This document shows, in pieces, positions 1-11,175 of a DNA stretch of 64,000 nt. The notes beneath the pieces are model-generated. The model ran no database searches. It saw only the letters and a list, made by a program, of their open reading frames with translations, and had not been told where the DNA came from. The first letter of the stretch is position 1. Every line of letters begins with the position of its first letter. The translations under genes were made by a program, and so were the position numbers. Source of the stretch: Oikopleura dioica (Eukaryota; Chordata; Appendicularia; Copelata; Oikopleuridae); NCBI GenBank assembly GCA_907165135.1, contig OU015570.1, positions 1,364,001-1,428,000 on the forward strand, read 5' to 3'.

Positions 1-738
1 GAAGGCGGAAAAAATCGCCATTTTCACGCTTAGTACTATTTATACCCATTTTTACGTGGGCAAAAATTTCGGGTTAAGATGTTTGTTAAGGGATAGTGTG
101 ATACATCAAAATGATTCTCAGAAAGCTAGGAATATATGGCACAAAAACTTTTTAACGCCCATTTTTCTCTTTTCTTCCATTTCTTCCATTTTGGTCACTA
201 GACTGGGATGGACACTAGGTTCATGTTCGAGTTTAGGTTTCGGGCTCTGTTTTGGTTTGGGTTAGGCTTTGGTTTCGGGCATTCTATTGATCAAACGATG
301 GCATTAAAATCCATGTGCCATACATGCCACAATTGTCGTCGGCGGGTGAAATTCCGGTTTGTCGTTGTAAGGTTAACATGCCATGAGACCTGTGATAAAG
401 AGTTGAAAAAACAGGGGAATCCCTTGAATTCAAAAACCAAGGAGGGAGAAAAAGGGGGGAATCGGCCATTTGGCCGTCAAGCTCAATTTAAATTCAAGGC
501 GAGGGAAGGGGGCCCCGGGCGGCTGAAAAAAATTTGTACGGGCGCGGGCGGGCGCGGGGGCCAAATCAGAAATTTTTTGCGGTCGCGGGCGGGCGCGGGG
601 GCCAAATCAGAAATTTTTGCGGTCGCGGGCGGGCGCGGGGCCAGATCCGAAATTTTTGCGGGTACGGGGGGCGCGGGCGCCCGCAGCCCCCGCCCGCCGC
701 CCCCGCGGGGTTCGCGGGCGGGTTTTTTCCAACACTGG
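1..738 (+). repeat. GC-rich dispersed repeat R1, copy 1
   Basis: This block recurs as an inverted copy at 39436-40170, and the window starts inside or at the edge of it. It has an AT-rich part (1-430) and a GC-rich part (about 530-700) made of imperfect tandem units of about 58-60 bp alternating G/C-rich runs with AAATCAGAAATTTTTTGCGG-like spacers. The end CCAACACTGG (729-738) is shared with the other copies. Open frames here encode low-complexity Gly/Arg/Pro strings and are repeat artefacts. Likely a non-autonomous transposon; class unknown. Confidence 0.8.
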
Positions 739-790
739 ATAGAGATAGTAGAAGTAGCACCCTAACAATGGTGTCAGAAGTAAACGAACT
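739..790 (+). mobile_element. 3' end of a truncated 5' LTR plus primer-binding site
   Basis: The segment ending GTAGCACCCTAACA at 767 matches the last ~28 bp of the complete LTR at 5677-5941. It is followed at once by TGGTGTCAGAAGT, the PBS-like sequence also found after the LTR at 10895-11175. The rest of this 5' LTR is missing and replaced by repeat R1, so R1 inserted into or deleted it. Confidence 0.75.
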
Positions 791-808
791 CAAAGAAGAC
801 CTAACAGG

Positions 809-1210
809 TACAGTTATTTTCCTATTTTGTGGACATTTTTTGTCCCAAATTTTCATAAAAATGTCCACAAAAGTGGGCAAGAGTCTTCAAAAAAATGTCC
901 CGCCGTACTGCCTTAAAATTTTTTTCTTCGATAAATTTTTCTTCATTAATGGCGAATTATATCATCAAAATGCCTTTGTTTTGACTGTTATACCAGTTTT
1001 GGTCAATTAAACTGTATTAGACTTTGATTTCTTATCAAAAACATCCTTATTTTTGAAAAAAACACCCTGTTAATTCCTCACAAATTTTCTTAGCTGGACA
1101 AATGTCCACAAAAGTGGAACATTATCCTTGCAAAAGTGTCCCACAAAAACCCCTTTAAATGAAGAAAATGTCCACAAAGTTGGGGTCCACAAAAGAGGAA
1201 AAAAACTGTA
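809..1210. mobile_element. TA-flanked MITE (TACAGTTATTTTCC family)
   Basis: Terminal inverted repeats read TACAGTTATTTTCCTATTTT on the left and AAAAGAGGAAAAAAACTGTA on the right, with TA at both edges, as expected of Tc1/mariner-type MITEs. Several copies of ATGTCCACAAAAGTGG lie inside. It sits in the leader of the LTR element just after its PBS. Partial relatives occur at 9290-9330 and 25068-25133, and a sister family at 42742-43139. Confidence 0.8.
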
Positions 1211-1426
1211 TGTAAAATTGGGGAAAACAAAAAGTAAATAGGAATTTAACCAAGTAGACAAATAAGACAGTATATAACTCACTCCTAAAGGCCTTACTGT
1301 GAAGTTCAGCCCTGAGTCATTGCGATAGCTTGCATCCAGAATTCTGGCCCCAAGTTTAGTGGCTCACACCTGAACAGGTGACAGTTTTTGACCTTATATC
1401 GATGTAACCCGTTTAGGAGCTTAATT

Positions 1427-1775
1427 ACCCCCTGATTTGCCATGAGGCCATTGTAAGACCTGAGCGGTCGCAGGGATACCTGTTGTAATGCCGCCGGGCT
1501 ATGCGTGCCGGAATCAAATCGGAACCCCTAATTATGTTTAATCCCCCTGATTTGCCATGAGGCCATTGTAAGACCTAAACGGTTGCAGGGATACCTGTTG
1601 TAATGCCGCCGGGCTATGCGTGCCGGAATCAAATCGTTATCCCTAATTATGTTTAATTACCCCCTGATTTGACATGAGGCCATAGTAAGACCTAAGCGGT
1701 TGCAGGGATACCTGTTGTAATGCCGTCGGGCTATGAGTGCCGGAATCAAATCTGATAATCCCTAGATAATTCTAA
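1427..1775 (+). repeat. Tandem array, ~116-117 bp unit, in LTR-element leader
   Basis: Three consecutive units start near 1427, 1543 and 1660, each beginning CCCCTGATTTGCCATGAGG and containing GGGATACCTGTTGTAATGCC. A related unit occurs at about 11577-11645 downstream of the second LTR/PBS, so the array belongs to the 5' leader of this LTR family. Confidence 0.85.
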
Positions 1776-1849
1776 TTCATTACTTGTTTAAAGGGGGAAA
1801 TATAATTACATCAAAATCGGATCTTGATTGACCGCGCTAATATCAAGGC

Positions 1850-2430
1850 ACACTAATAAAAATCAAAGGTCTCCTCACGATCTCGAGTGTTTAACTCCAC
1901 ATCGAAGGGGAAAAATGTTTGTTTATTACACAGCCCACTTATGCACGCGAAGTCAAGCAAGTTTCCGCTTGATATTATCTGATATCGTAATAGTAGACGT
2001 AAAAGTAGTCAATCGGAAAAATCTCCACATGAAGGAAGGATCACGGTTGACCGTGGCTAAGTCATGGCGCACTTATCAGTCATATTGTTGCAGATTTCGG
2101 TCATGAGTTTGATAACTCCCCATCAAAATAAAGTGACTTTTGTCGATAATATCGCTACCGCCTACCCGCGAAGTCAATCATGCTTCCCCTTTATCATGAG
2201 CTTGTTATTTTTTGAAATATTTGTAAAACATATATTTAGATCAAGACAGGATGAGATTTGACCGCATCAAAGCCATGGCTCTCTAAGCAAACAGACAAGT
2301 CCATGATTCCGGTCATGAGTGTTTATACTCCTCATCGGAGCAGGACCATGTTTGTCGATTACACAGCCTATGCTCGTGCGTCAAGTCGAACGCGTTACCG
2401 CATGATCATAAGGTTTATTGCATTTACCGT
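1850..2430 (+). repeat. Degenerate tandem array, ~215 bp unit
   Basis: Three imperfect units are marked by CGGTCATGAGTGTTTATACT-like starts near 1878, 2098 and 2310, each followed ~50 bp later by a TTTGTCGATTACACAGCC-like block and a CGCGAAGTCAA-like block. It lies between the first array and the Gag-like frame. Short ORFs here are period artefacts. Confidence 0.65.
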
Positions 2431-2769
2431 TTTATTGTCATGAAAAAACAAGAACAAATGAATAGCCTCGAATATTCTGGAGAAGATGCAATCATTTGTG
2501 ATAAAATGGCTACGAGCCAATCTCGAAATGCTTCGAAATGCGCGAAGCCAATTCGAAAAGTAAATTTGAAATAACTTGACCCTTATGTCTTCTCGTAAAT
2601 CAGAGACAAAGCGAGCGTATTATAAGATAAAATCGCTGTTTCAGGGAATCGACAGAAGTGAACGAATCGAACAAAAACTGAATAAGGAAGATGATGGACC
2701 TCCAGGATTTATGGGCAATTGGTCATTGCGAAATATCATAATCTTTTAGACTGAAATCTTCCACGCATT

Positions 2770-3483
2770 ATGAGTCGCGTTAAAAATGATAACATAGACA
2801 GAACGGAAGCCGTCCTTAATCCGGTAAAATGGGGAATAAAGCAATGGAACCCTCGGACGGAATCACTTCTAGACCACCTGAGCCATGCTTTGAGCATCTT
2901 GGAATCTGCCCGACAGAGGGGTACAAACATAGAAGATCTTTGCGCGATTTTGTTGATGTCGCTTCCAAACCGATTGAACTATTTACACCACCTTATTCAG
3001 GAAGAGGAACGAACCAACCTCGCAAGATTTACAACTAACCTCCTGGTTTATTGAGGCGTGTCGCCATCGAAGCTTACCGAAAAATCGCTAGAAAGTAGAA
3101 AACATTCTGGCGAATCATTAATCGCGTATCTGGGAAGACTAAAATTTATCGACGAACTTGCCTGTGCTCAAAGCGGAGAACCGATGATTCAAACATTATT
3201 TCATCGAGTTATGGCTGCGGCTGACATCGGAACAAAGACAGAATTGCGAAGAAGCCTCGAACATAAACTCGACACAAACACGATGAATTTTTTGGACCTT
3301 CAACAAGCATGCTTGAATGCAATGAAATTGAGGAAACCAAAAGAGGATGCCGGGATTTTCCAAATTAACTTGCAAGAAAATACTACAGAGCAAATACGGG
3401 AAAATGATACTGATTCGTCAGATGATTCTGTGTACGAGTTTTTTCCTGAAAATGACGGCTCTTTGTACTCTGCCGAAGAATGA
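2770..3483 (+). pseudogene. Gag-like ORF of the LTR element, one in-frame TGA
   Basis: Starts at ATG 2770 (MSRVKNDNIDRTEAV) and stays in one frame to 3483, interrupted only by TGA at 3052-3054. The product (~237 codons) is mostly predicted helix with a hydrophilic acidic C-terminus (DTDSSDDSVYEFFPENDG) and no zinc knuckle. Position after the leader arrays, and a helical protein without catalytic motifs, suggest the capsid part of Gag. No family was recognised from sequence. The stop indicates decay, since W or R codons are one base away. Confidence 0.5.
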
Positions 3484-3572
3484 TTGCTCGAATTTACAAC
3501 GACTTTCCATCGACTTCGAAATAACCAAGATTATCAAGTATCGGGTTTATCATCCTTTATTTAATTTAGAAA

Positions 3573-4007
3573 ATGAGTCGAGTCGAGAATCAAGTCAGTG
3601 TCGCAGAAATACTGCTCATTAGGGATAACATTTTTGGTCGTATCGATCAAGCAATGTATCAAGATCATCAACAGATCCTTGATATTCTGAGTGAAACGAA
3701 AAAGGAATTTCAAGAACGAATGACTGCTGACGCATCTATAATCTGGGAAATACGAGGAATTATCAAGTCTATGAACAAGAATACAAACAAGAAGATTCCT
3801 TTACTGCTGCCTAACGCTTTAAAATCTGCATTACCAGAAGAAAATTTGATTCCTGCCTTTTATTCTGCACTCAATCTCTTGGTCATGTGCAGTCAGAATG
3901 TAGAAAGAGGACGAGTTATACGCGAACAAGTAGGAGTCTGGCTACCTCTGTATGGAGGCCGAGAGCAGTCTCTACGCGAATGTTGTAGTTCAAAAGAATC
4001 AACTTGA
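3573..4007 (+). CDS. Second ORF of the LTR element, unknown function
   Basis: 144 codons from ATG 3573. It begins MSRVENQVSVAE, echoing the MSRV start of the upstream Gag-like frame. The body is helical (about residues 20-75) with no catalytic motif. Coding character seems to continue past the stop in another frame around 4010-4130 (Lys-rich), so the gene is probably frameshifted. Function unknown. Confidence 0.4.
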   Translation: MSRVENQVSVAEILLIRDNIFGRIDQAMYQDHQQILDILSETKKEFQERMTADASIIWEIRGIIKSMNKNTNKKIPLLLPNALKSALPEENLIPAFYSALNLLVMCSQNVERGRVIREQVGVWLPLYGGREQSLRECCSSKEST

Positions 4008-5676
4008 CGCCAAATTACCGACAAAGCATAGACAAAGCTGTTAAAGCTGTTAAAGATGCACTTGCAAACTGCTTAGCCCAAAGAAAACGGAAAAAATCAA
4101 ACGAAATTGGACAACGTGTGCTCAAGAACGAAAGAAAATAAATTTGACGAAGATTTTCACCAATTTTTGGTATCCTTGGAAACCGACATTGAGAACAAGC
4201 AACAAAAAGCGGATGATCCCTTTGCCCCGTTGTTGGAGATAAATTGAAATGAAAGGAATCATCATGTAAGAATTGAAAAAACAAACGAACGACATCAAAA
4301 CTCACTGCGCTTTCACATTGTCGGAACAAATATGAAAATTTTATTCGAAAACTAAAAGCGATTGAATGTTTAGAAAACCCTTGATGGAGCTGAAGAAGCT
4401 AGCAAGATTTTAAAACCAAAGTCAAGGTAACCTGATCTGTATGATTTCACCGAACAATCTTTAAGATTTGAAACTAGCATACTGGGTGGTGAGTTAGTCC
4501 AAGGAGTTGTAACTTGGATTCACAGCCGCCATAGAGTAAACCAAGCCTAACGACAAAATTGATAGAGATTATTTAAAGTTAACCAATCGAAGTCCTTTTG
4601 TCCGCCTGGAAAACGAAGCGGGCTTGACTTACTTAATATGACCCGTATCTTTCTCTGCACTGCGAGAAACCGATACGACCAGTAGAATTCATTCCGAAGA
4701 TTTCTTGCGAGTAAATTAATTATACAGATATGGAAAAAGTTGTTTGAAAATAATTATTTAGAAAGCAACGATTGTTGCTTTGAAAACGAAGGAATCTAGA
4801 TGTCAATCGAGAGCTTATTTGCGACAAGGACACTTCAAATAAGCCTCCCCAACGATGACGACTTTGGAAATCTGTCGACAGTAAGAATGAGAGGTGGTCG
4901 TTACAAAGTCAAAGTTAAAGTCTAGAATTGAACGAGTCGAAAGAAATCGAGTGTGTTTGAAATCCACCAAGTGTCCGAAGGAAAAAAAAACGTTACCTCG
5001 TATCGACTACAATGGTCTTATTTGAAAAGGTTCTCCACCCAAGGGGAACGGTCTCAATAAAATGCCTAGTCATATTTGTTGTTAAAGGAGAACTTCAAAA
5101 GAAGATCAACAAGCGACGATAATGAAGATTGTCTTCGCTGAAAGTTTACCCTATCAAACAATGCGGAAGAATAAAGCAGATTCCCTACTGACAAAATTCA
5201 GTTTGTCATCCGATACTGAAACTCTTCACAAAATATTGGTGGGGAAGGGTGTATATGACAAGTAGAGGATAACAGCATTTTGCGAAAATTAAATTGAGGA
5301 AAAATTCGACAAGACTTTGAAGGAGATTCGTCAACAATTTGTTTTCGAAATCATAACGCCTTCACTCAAAAGCCATCCTTCAAAAACAAAAACTTAATTC
5401 TTTATCCTCAAAATTTTCGAGATGCATAACGAATGTAAGATAAAACGAAACCAGTTACCAAATAACCTGTTAGATTTAAAAGAAAGAAACAAATTTCTTG
5501 GTTCAAAAGTTCTCTCTCCCCGAGCTGAATCCGATAACCCGAACCATTTGGGAGCCTGCTATGGATGGGCGCTTCAGTCACGCGCCGAAATATTTTTTGG
5601 ATTCCGAGCGCCGTGTGGGCACAATTGTGCGACTCCAAGCGGCCGGGCTGTAACTTCTTGTGCGGGCAGGGGAGAG
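4008..5676. other. Degenerate interior of the LTR element
   Basis: About 1.7 kb without a convincing frame. An RT/integrase region would be expected here, but no YXDD-type or DNGG-type motif is visible. A purine-rich tract GCAGGGGAGAG (5666-5676) directly before the 3' LTR is a plausible polypurine tract. The element appears non-autonomous or badly decayed. Confidence 0.5.
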
Positions 5677-5941
5677 TGTAACGGTGCTACTACTATTATG
5701 TAATCGGATTGTTCTGGAGAATTCTAGAAGCGTAGCGCTTCCGGCTCACCGTCGCTCCTAGCGAGCACGCACCTGCGGCGAGTATATAGAGAAGCGTAAC
5801 CGCCTGAAATAGGCATTCGGACTGAGTGTCCCAAAGATAAGAATTTAGATAATAAATACCCCTTTTTACACTTAACCGGTTTGTTGTCCTTTTTTTATAT
5901 GCAAAAACAGAGATAGAGATAGTAGAAGTAGCACCCTAACA
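5677..5941 (+). mobile_element. 3' LTR (265 bp) of the first LTR element
   Basis: Begins TGTAACGGTGCTAC and ends GCACCCTAACA, giving canonical TG...CA ends. Internal landmarks are a TATA-like TATATAG (~5782) and AATAAAT (~5852), an LTR-sized promoter to poly(A) spacing. It aligns by eye along most of its length with the LTR at 10895-11175. Preceded by a purine tract. Confidence 0.85.
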
Positions 5942-6900
5942 ATAGAAGTAATTCGTCTTTGAGTCTTCGAGACAGGATATTTTTGAGCGAAAAATCGGCT
6001 TCTCAAGAGAAAAACTTCTTTCTTTATGCATTGCTAGTTGCTCTTTTTACTTTTCCAAATGATTGTAATTTATAAAAATTGAATGAAATCAAATTTGAAA
6101 TTTTAAAGTATTTTAAATTAAAAAAAATAGTAGAGTTTTATTGCCAATGTTTAGCTTTCGGAGTTGAGCTCCATTGTCAAAACACTAAGGATGATTAAGT
6201 ACAGAATGCAGTTAAATACTCTCTTACGTGAGTCCGAGGTGGCACATGATTTAATCGGAACTGAAGAATATTGAGAAGAGAAAGAGATGAAAACATTTTA
6301 TCTGGAAGATTTTTGGTTTTAACAGAGGTGTTAATTGGATAAAAGGCTGTTGTCCAGGATGCCAAGGCTAGTATGATCTTTGAATGACGTGAAGCCTGCT
6401 TGCTGATCCAATATAGTAGCTTGAATGACTGTATGTCGATGCAGTAGCGAGACGTTTACAAAGAGGCTCACAAAGAGCTTTCTTTATATTTGTTTATTTA
6501 AATTATAGTAAATTAGTCCCGATCTCTCGCTAACATAGCTATTTATGGTCAGTAGTGATAACGCCTAATAAGGGCGCTCTCACTTACTTCCTTCACTAAC
6601 ATTCTTCCTCCTCGGGGGTTTACGAAAAGCTAAGTTAATGAGAGATACGGTAGAAAAATCACCAAAAATAGATGAGAATGGCTAAGTAGAAAAGAATTCA
6701 GAACCGATGACGAGGAGAGCTAAAAGAAAAAGGTTGAGAGTAGAGAACAGAAGAGAATGAATTTTTTAACAGAATGAAAAGGTTGTTCATAAACGATTCG
6801 TTGATCTTCTTAAGTATGTCGTTTGAAAAGGTCGTTATCTTTGAACGTGATCAAGCCCCGGCTGTCGTGGATTGAGCAATACATTCGTCAATAAATTGTC
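5942..6900. other. AT-rich spacer, no gene seen
   Basis: No frame or repeat could be supported. It holds AT-rich stretches and short AG-rich runs only. Confidence 0.5.
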
Positions 6901-6958
6901 ATTAATCCATATCGTAAAGTTTGGCGAATACAGGAGATTGGTAGCCTAGCAATTCAAA

Positions 6959-7336
6959 TTGAGTACCACTCCATCGATTATTTTTGACCAGAGAATGTTT
7001 TTGAACCAGCGTCGTCCAGTAACCCCCTTTCGTTGCTCCCAGTGCGTTTTTCTCAGCGATGTCCGCAAGACGGTGCAAAACCATGCCAGGAGCCAGCATC
7101 CGGCTGACGGAGGTCGACCCAGGGAAGAGCACGTAACAGAGGTCGGCCGCGTCGTTATCAAATTCAAGCGGTTGCTTCACAACTCGGCTCTCGGTTTGCA
7201 TTCCCAAGCAGAGTTAATATCGCATTATATTGGCGAGAATGACCAAAACTTTTCGCTGCTTCACTCTGCTCGTTCCATTGGACTGAAAGATTCACTTTCC
7301 TGTCCAGCATTTCGCACGTTTTTCTTGAGCGTCTGA
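6959..7336 (+). CDS. Possible C2H2 zinc-finger exon
   Basis: An open plus-strand frame contains CSQCVFLSDVRKTVQNH followed by ARSQH, matching the C2H2 spacing C-x2-C-x12-H-x4-H with Phe before the first Cys. The opposite strand is also open (6902-7207 and 7164-7583), so the coding strand is not certain. The next spliced plus-strand frame (7593-7883) favours plus. Single fingers of this sort occur in transcription factors and transposases; role unknown. Confidence 0.35.
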   Translation: MSTTPSIIFDQRMFLNQRRPVTPFRCSQCVFLSDVRKTVQNHARSQHPADGGRPREEHVTEVGRVVIKFKRLLHNSALGLHSQAELISHYIGENDQNFSLLHSARSIGLKDSLSCPAFRTFFLSV

Positions 7337-7592
7337 GAAAACTACAAGGATCGTGCCGGATTCCAGGAGCCAGTACGTGCTCTTCACGCACTGTCTCACT
7401 TGCAAGTTGGATCCTCGGCAACTCTGACGCCTGGACGAATATTGCCCTCACGAGGCCAAACTTACTGGCAACAAAACCTTTGCCGAGAACATCCAGAGCG
7501 TAACTTACGCCGCAGTATTTGAGCACGCTCTTTGTTGGGATCAAGTTGGACAGCTCGGATATATTTGTGGCTCTGGAAACCACTATCTATCC

Positions 7593-7883
7593 TTGTCTGC
7601 TGCAAATTCGATCTGGCGGACTCGACATGGTGAAGGTTTGATTGTTATTTTGTACTATTCCACTCATCTGTTTTTAGGAGGAATTGTTCCTGAAGACGAG
7701 AGGCCATTGGAGATTTCGGTTGAGCCAGAACTTCTAAAGAAAACGATTTCTCGTGTTTGTCGTGACCTGGTCCTACAACTCCAAAGGTCGTCTCATTATG
7801 GCCCAAATCGAGAACACGAGACCATCATCCGTCCTCTTTCTTGCTCTGCGTGTTACGCATGTATCCTATTTCCAAAAGAATAA
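7593..7883 (+). CDS. Hypothetical spliced gene fragment with a 42-bp intron
   Basis: A GT-AG intron fits 7636-7677 (GTTTGATT...TGTTTTTAG); removing it joins ...RTRHGE to GGIVPEDERPLEISVEPE in phase, giving a hydrophilic, protein-like sequence. Neither end is defined: no good Met start is visible, and a second frame (about 7753-7980) may take over. No family recognised. It may continue the zinc-finger exon upstream. Confidence 0.35.
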   Translation: MSAANSIWRTRHGEGLIVILYYSTHLFLGGIVPEDERPLEISVEPELLKKTISRVCRDLVLQLQRSSHYGPNREHETIIRPLSCSACYACILFPKE

Positions 7884-8069
7884 ATCAATTGACACTTTGG
7901 CATCTTGTTATTTTGAGACTTTCCAGTACGGTGGGCATTCCTGCCAAGGAAATTTAATTACAGCGATAGAGTGTTGTTGAACGTACCACTTGTCCAGCGT
8001 TTTACGACGGTTCACCGTGGCATTTTTAAGAGTATCCCCTCATTAAAAACAAGATAAGTGTTAACGACG

Positions 8070-8234
8070 TACAGTGGGTTGCGCAGGTAGTTGCCCCCTA
8101 AAGAGCGGGCGAAGGGTCAACCAATCCTGCAATCACTTTGAGCAAGTCTAGAAAGAAACAATAGAAAAAGCGCGGGCGAAGGGGCAACCAAAGCGGCAAT
8201 CGCAAAGGGGCAACTACCTGCGCAACCCACTGTA
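8070..8234. mobile_element. TA-flanked MITE with 26-bp inverted repeats
   Basis: Left end TACAGTGGGTTGCGCAGGTA continuing to GTTGCCCC; the right end is its inverted copy, GGGGCAACTACCTGCGCAAC continuing to CCACTGTA. TA dinucleotides flank both sides. At 165 bp it cannot encode a transposase. Typical Tc1/mariner-type MITE architecture. Confidence 0.9.
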
Positions 8235-8519
8235 AGGGTATGTCGCGACATCGCTTTGTCCAGCTTTTTATGAGGTATCGAAGCCACCACCACTTAAGGT
8301 TATCTTTCATAGAGTGCCAAGTTTAACATCGCGCTGCTAAAGATTTTTCCAGGTCTCCAAGTTATCGCCAAATAGGATTTGAAAAAAAAGTTAAGGAGTG
8401 AATTTTCTGATTAAAGTTTTGATTGTTTTGAGGCGATCTGATGATTCGTTAGTTCTGAGAATTGGGCGTATCGGAGCACGTAGATTCAGCTCTCTCACTC
8501 AACATCCATAAACGTTTGT

Positions 8520-8795
8520 TCATTTCCATGATGAACTTCTTTTTGCTTCTTCCTTCTCGTGTTGTTGGCGCGTTTTGGGCCCGTACTGTTGTGTCATTGA
8601 CCTTTGTTTCTTGTAGTCAAAGCCAAGGAATTGGATTTTCATCCCATGCTCCTGACTAAGTCGTTGACACGCCCGATGAAGGGATTTTTCCATTTCTGCT
8701 TTTTCCTTGTCTTGCGACTTGTCGAGCGCTTGTTTTTTCTGAGGTGTATCTCCTTCCTTTTGTGATCGCGTTTTTCTCTTTCCGTGGCCACTCAT
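8520..8795 (-). CDS. Small charged protein, unknown
   Basis: A 91-codon minus-strand frame from ATG 8795 (MSGHGKRKTRSQKEGDTPQK) with a very Lys/Glu/Gln-rich composition that would suit a nuclear or coiled-coil exon. No domain recognised and no splice partner identified. The complementary strand is only partly open. Confidence 0.3.
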   Translation of the reverse strand: MSGHGKRKTRSQKEGDTPQKKQALDKSQDKEKAEMEKSLHRACQRLSQEHGMKIQFLGFDYKKQRSMTQQYGPKTRQQHEKEEAKRSSSWK

Positions 8796-8925
8796 TTTTT
8801 TGGATAAACTGGAAGAATGAAGTTGCTGACCAAGCAGAGGGGTGGAGTTTTCTTTACCGTTTGCAAGGTTCTAAGAACGCATGGCTTCCTGCGATTGAAT
8901 GTTGTCTTTGATAGACGTGCGTAAG

Positions 8926-9238
8926 TCAATGAATATGGAAAGCCAAAACAGGTGCCATCCTCGGGATGGAACCAGTGTGCTTTGACAGAAATTTTGGAAT
9001 TATTGGTGAATCAAATGGCTTTGAGTACGGCTTCAGAGGCAGGTCCAGTGGCAAGTCGATGGCGCATGATAAATGTCTTACTGGCATGAATGCTATAAAG
9101 AAATCGGTCGCATCGGAATGGTTTGTACAGGATCTCAAATTGATTTTGGGAGACTTGAAAAGAGCATCGTTCGAATCTGATGGAACGCTCCTCACCAAAC
9201 AAATAACCCTTAAACAGGCCTCTGCTGACAGCGACTAA
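8926..9238. other. Uncertain coding segment, strand ambiguous
   Basis: Both strands are open over about 250 bp (plus from ATG 8966, minus from 9198 and 9313). The plus frame (MEPVCFDRNFGIIGESNGFE...) reads slightly more protein-like. Nothing decides it. Confidence 0.2.
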
Positions 9239-9386
9239 GACAAAAACCCCAACCGGAGAGAATTCCTCAAAGAACAAACACTTAATACAGTTATTTTCCT
9301 CTTTTGTGGACATTTTTGTATCTGGTCAAGAGTCGCCTCTGATCCACGATGTCAGTCAAAAGCTCGAGAAATAATCCTGAAGATTA

Positions 9387-10824
9387 TACAGTTTGAAGCA
9401 CTTTTAAGGCCGACCCTTTTAAGGGATCCCCCTGTTTTTTCAAGTCTTTCATAGGGGATTATATCTGGCATATTTAGATTCCTCGTGATCTGAGGATCAT
9501 TTTGATGTATAACAAGACCCCTTTACGAACATCTATCCCTGAAATTTTAGCCTTCGAAAATTGCAAAAATGCATGTTATTTATACTTAGCGTAAAAATCG
9601 GAATTTTTTTCGACTTTTCAATAACATCGAAATGAGACATTTAAGGTGTCTTTCGAAAGCTTAGAATATGCTTATTAAGAATTTTTTAACCGCACTAGAC
9701 TTTTTGACAAAATGTTGGCGCTAGAGAGCATTTTACCTCCAAAAAACGCCAAAAATGGTCCCAATCGCTTGTTCTAAAGAAAAGTTTTTAATTACTTGGC
9801 CAAATTTTTTCTCTGTACTAGAGATTAAAGATTACGCCTCGGTCTATCTAAATTTAGTCGGAGATTGTGTCTATCTAAGCCCAAATTGGCTGAATTACGA
9901 CTCAAAAATAGCCTTAAATGGCCTTTTTTTCGAAATTCTCGAACTTTGGCCCCTCCTAGTGGTAGGTTTGCCTTGAGCAAAAAACTTCTCTGTACTAGAG
10001 AATAGCGGATAGCATCTGAGCTTTACGTAGAGCTATTGTACGCCCAAATACATAAGCGCAAATCGGCTGAATTTCCAGTCAAAGATGGCCAAAACGGGGG
10101 ATCCCTTAAGGCCACTTTTTCGAAAAATTCCGAAAATCTGTCATCCTAAAAATCCACTTTAAGGCCACTTTCCCTTCAATTTCAGTTCAAAATCCGAAAG
10201 TTACAGTGTCACTTGAAAAAGCTTTCTATCTTAGACTGCGTGATGCCTTGTGTTTTTATCTTTATTTTTCTTTTTGGTATTTTTCGATGTTTTTTCTCGA
10301 CTTTTTCAATTAACGATGATTTCTTACGGTCTTGTTTGAATTTACACTTAGATTTAGCTAGGGTTAACCATTTTTCTTTCGAAAAAGCTCAGCAATTGTC
10401 TTCTTCACGTCACTATTCTTTGACGTCTTCACTAGAATCTCTTTATATCTTTTTTCTAAGCATTTGCCATGTTGATTCTTTTTTAAGACATGCTTTAAGA
10501 ATATAATTTTTTAAAAAAAAGGAAAGAAAGAATCAGAATTGAGTTCAATTTAACGGACATATTCTGAAAAAGGCTGCAATTCATACTTTGTTCGGGCGAA
10601 AAAAATAACACTTTTTCTATTCTTTAGAAAATAAGTTGAAAGTATATTCCAAGAACAGTGAAAGAAAGTTAAGTTCCAAATAATTTTATAAACCCTCATT
10701 TATCTTTTATTCCCAAGAAAGAAAAATTTGTAGTCATCCGACTCGAGACAAAATATCCATTTTAAGGCCACTTTTGAAATTCGCTGTCATCCGAAAATCG
10801 GCCTTAAAAGTGCTTCACACTGTA
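9387..10824. mobile_element. 1.44-kb TA-flanked inverted-repeat element
   Basis: Left end TACAGTTTGAAGCACTTTTA followed by AGGCCGA; right end TCGGCCTTAAAAG then TGCTTCACACTGTA is its inverted copy, with TA on both sides. The interior contains AAGGCCACTTT blocks also seen at 21430-21520, 22950-23010 and 24400-24600, and antisense similarity to the ~23980-24160 transposase-like remnant. Likely a pogo/Tc1-type derivative with nested repeats; no intact transposase. Confidence 0.75.
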
Positions 10825-10894
10825 AATAATACGTCAACAGTTTATGACCTAATGCATCTTCAGACGAATTACGGTGAGGACATTGACTAAATAA

Positions 10895-11175
10895 TGTAAT
10901 GGTGCTACTACTATTATGTAATAGAGTTGCAGGGCGAAAGTCTGGAGAATTCTAGAAGCGTAACGCTTCCGGCTCACCGTCGCCTCTAGCGGGCACGCAC
11001 CCGCGGCGAGAATATAAAGAAGCGTAATTACGCATTTGGCCTGAAATAGGCATTCGGACTGAGTGTCTCATTAAGATAAGATTAAGAAAAAGTACCCTTT
11101 TTACTGAAACCCTTTTTGTTATCTTTTAATATGCAACTGCAAAGATAATATAGAGAGTAGCAACACCGTATAACA
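10895..11175 (+). mobile_element. Second LTR (281 bp) followed by PBS
   Basis: Starts TGTAATGGTGCTACTACTAT and ends ACACCGTATAACA, closely matching the LTR at 5677-5941. It has a TATA-like AATATAAAG near 11010. The next bases, TTGGTGTCAGAAGTG, are the same PBS-like site as at 768, so this is a 5' LTR. No downstream gag was found; the element is truncated after its leader. Confidence 0.85.

Noticed and set aside
208-1010. Overlapping ORFs encoding Gly/Arg/Pro-rich proteins on both strands (also 39316-39749 and 40399-40682)
   Set aside because: They run across 58-60 bp GC-rich tandem units; translation is periodic in several frames at once, so they are repeat artefacts.
6902-7583. Minus-strand genes at 6902-7207 and 7164-7583
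   Set aside because: Open but without start or splice support; the plus strand has a C2H2 pattern and a spliced neighbour. Not excluded with certainty.
10213-10506. 97-codon hydrophobic plus-strand ORF
   Set aside because: It is antisense to sequence related to the transposase-like remnant near 23.98-24.16 kb; hydrophobicity comes from reading Lys/Glu codons backwards.
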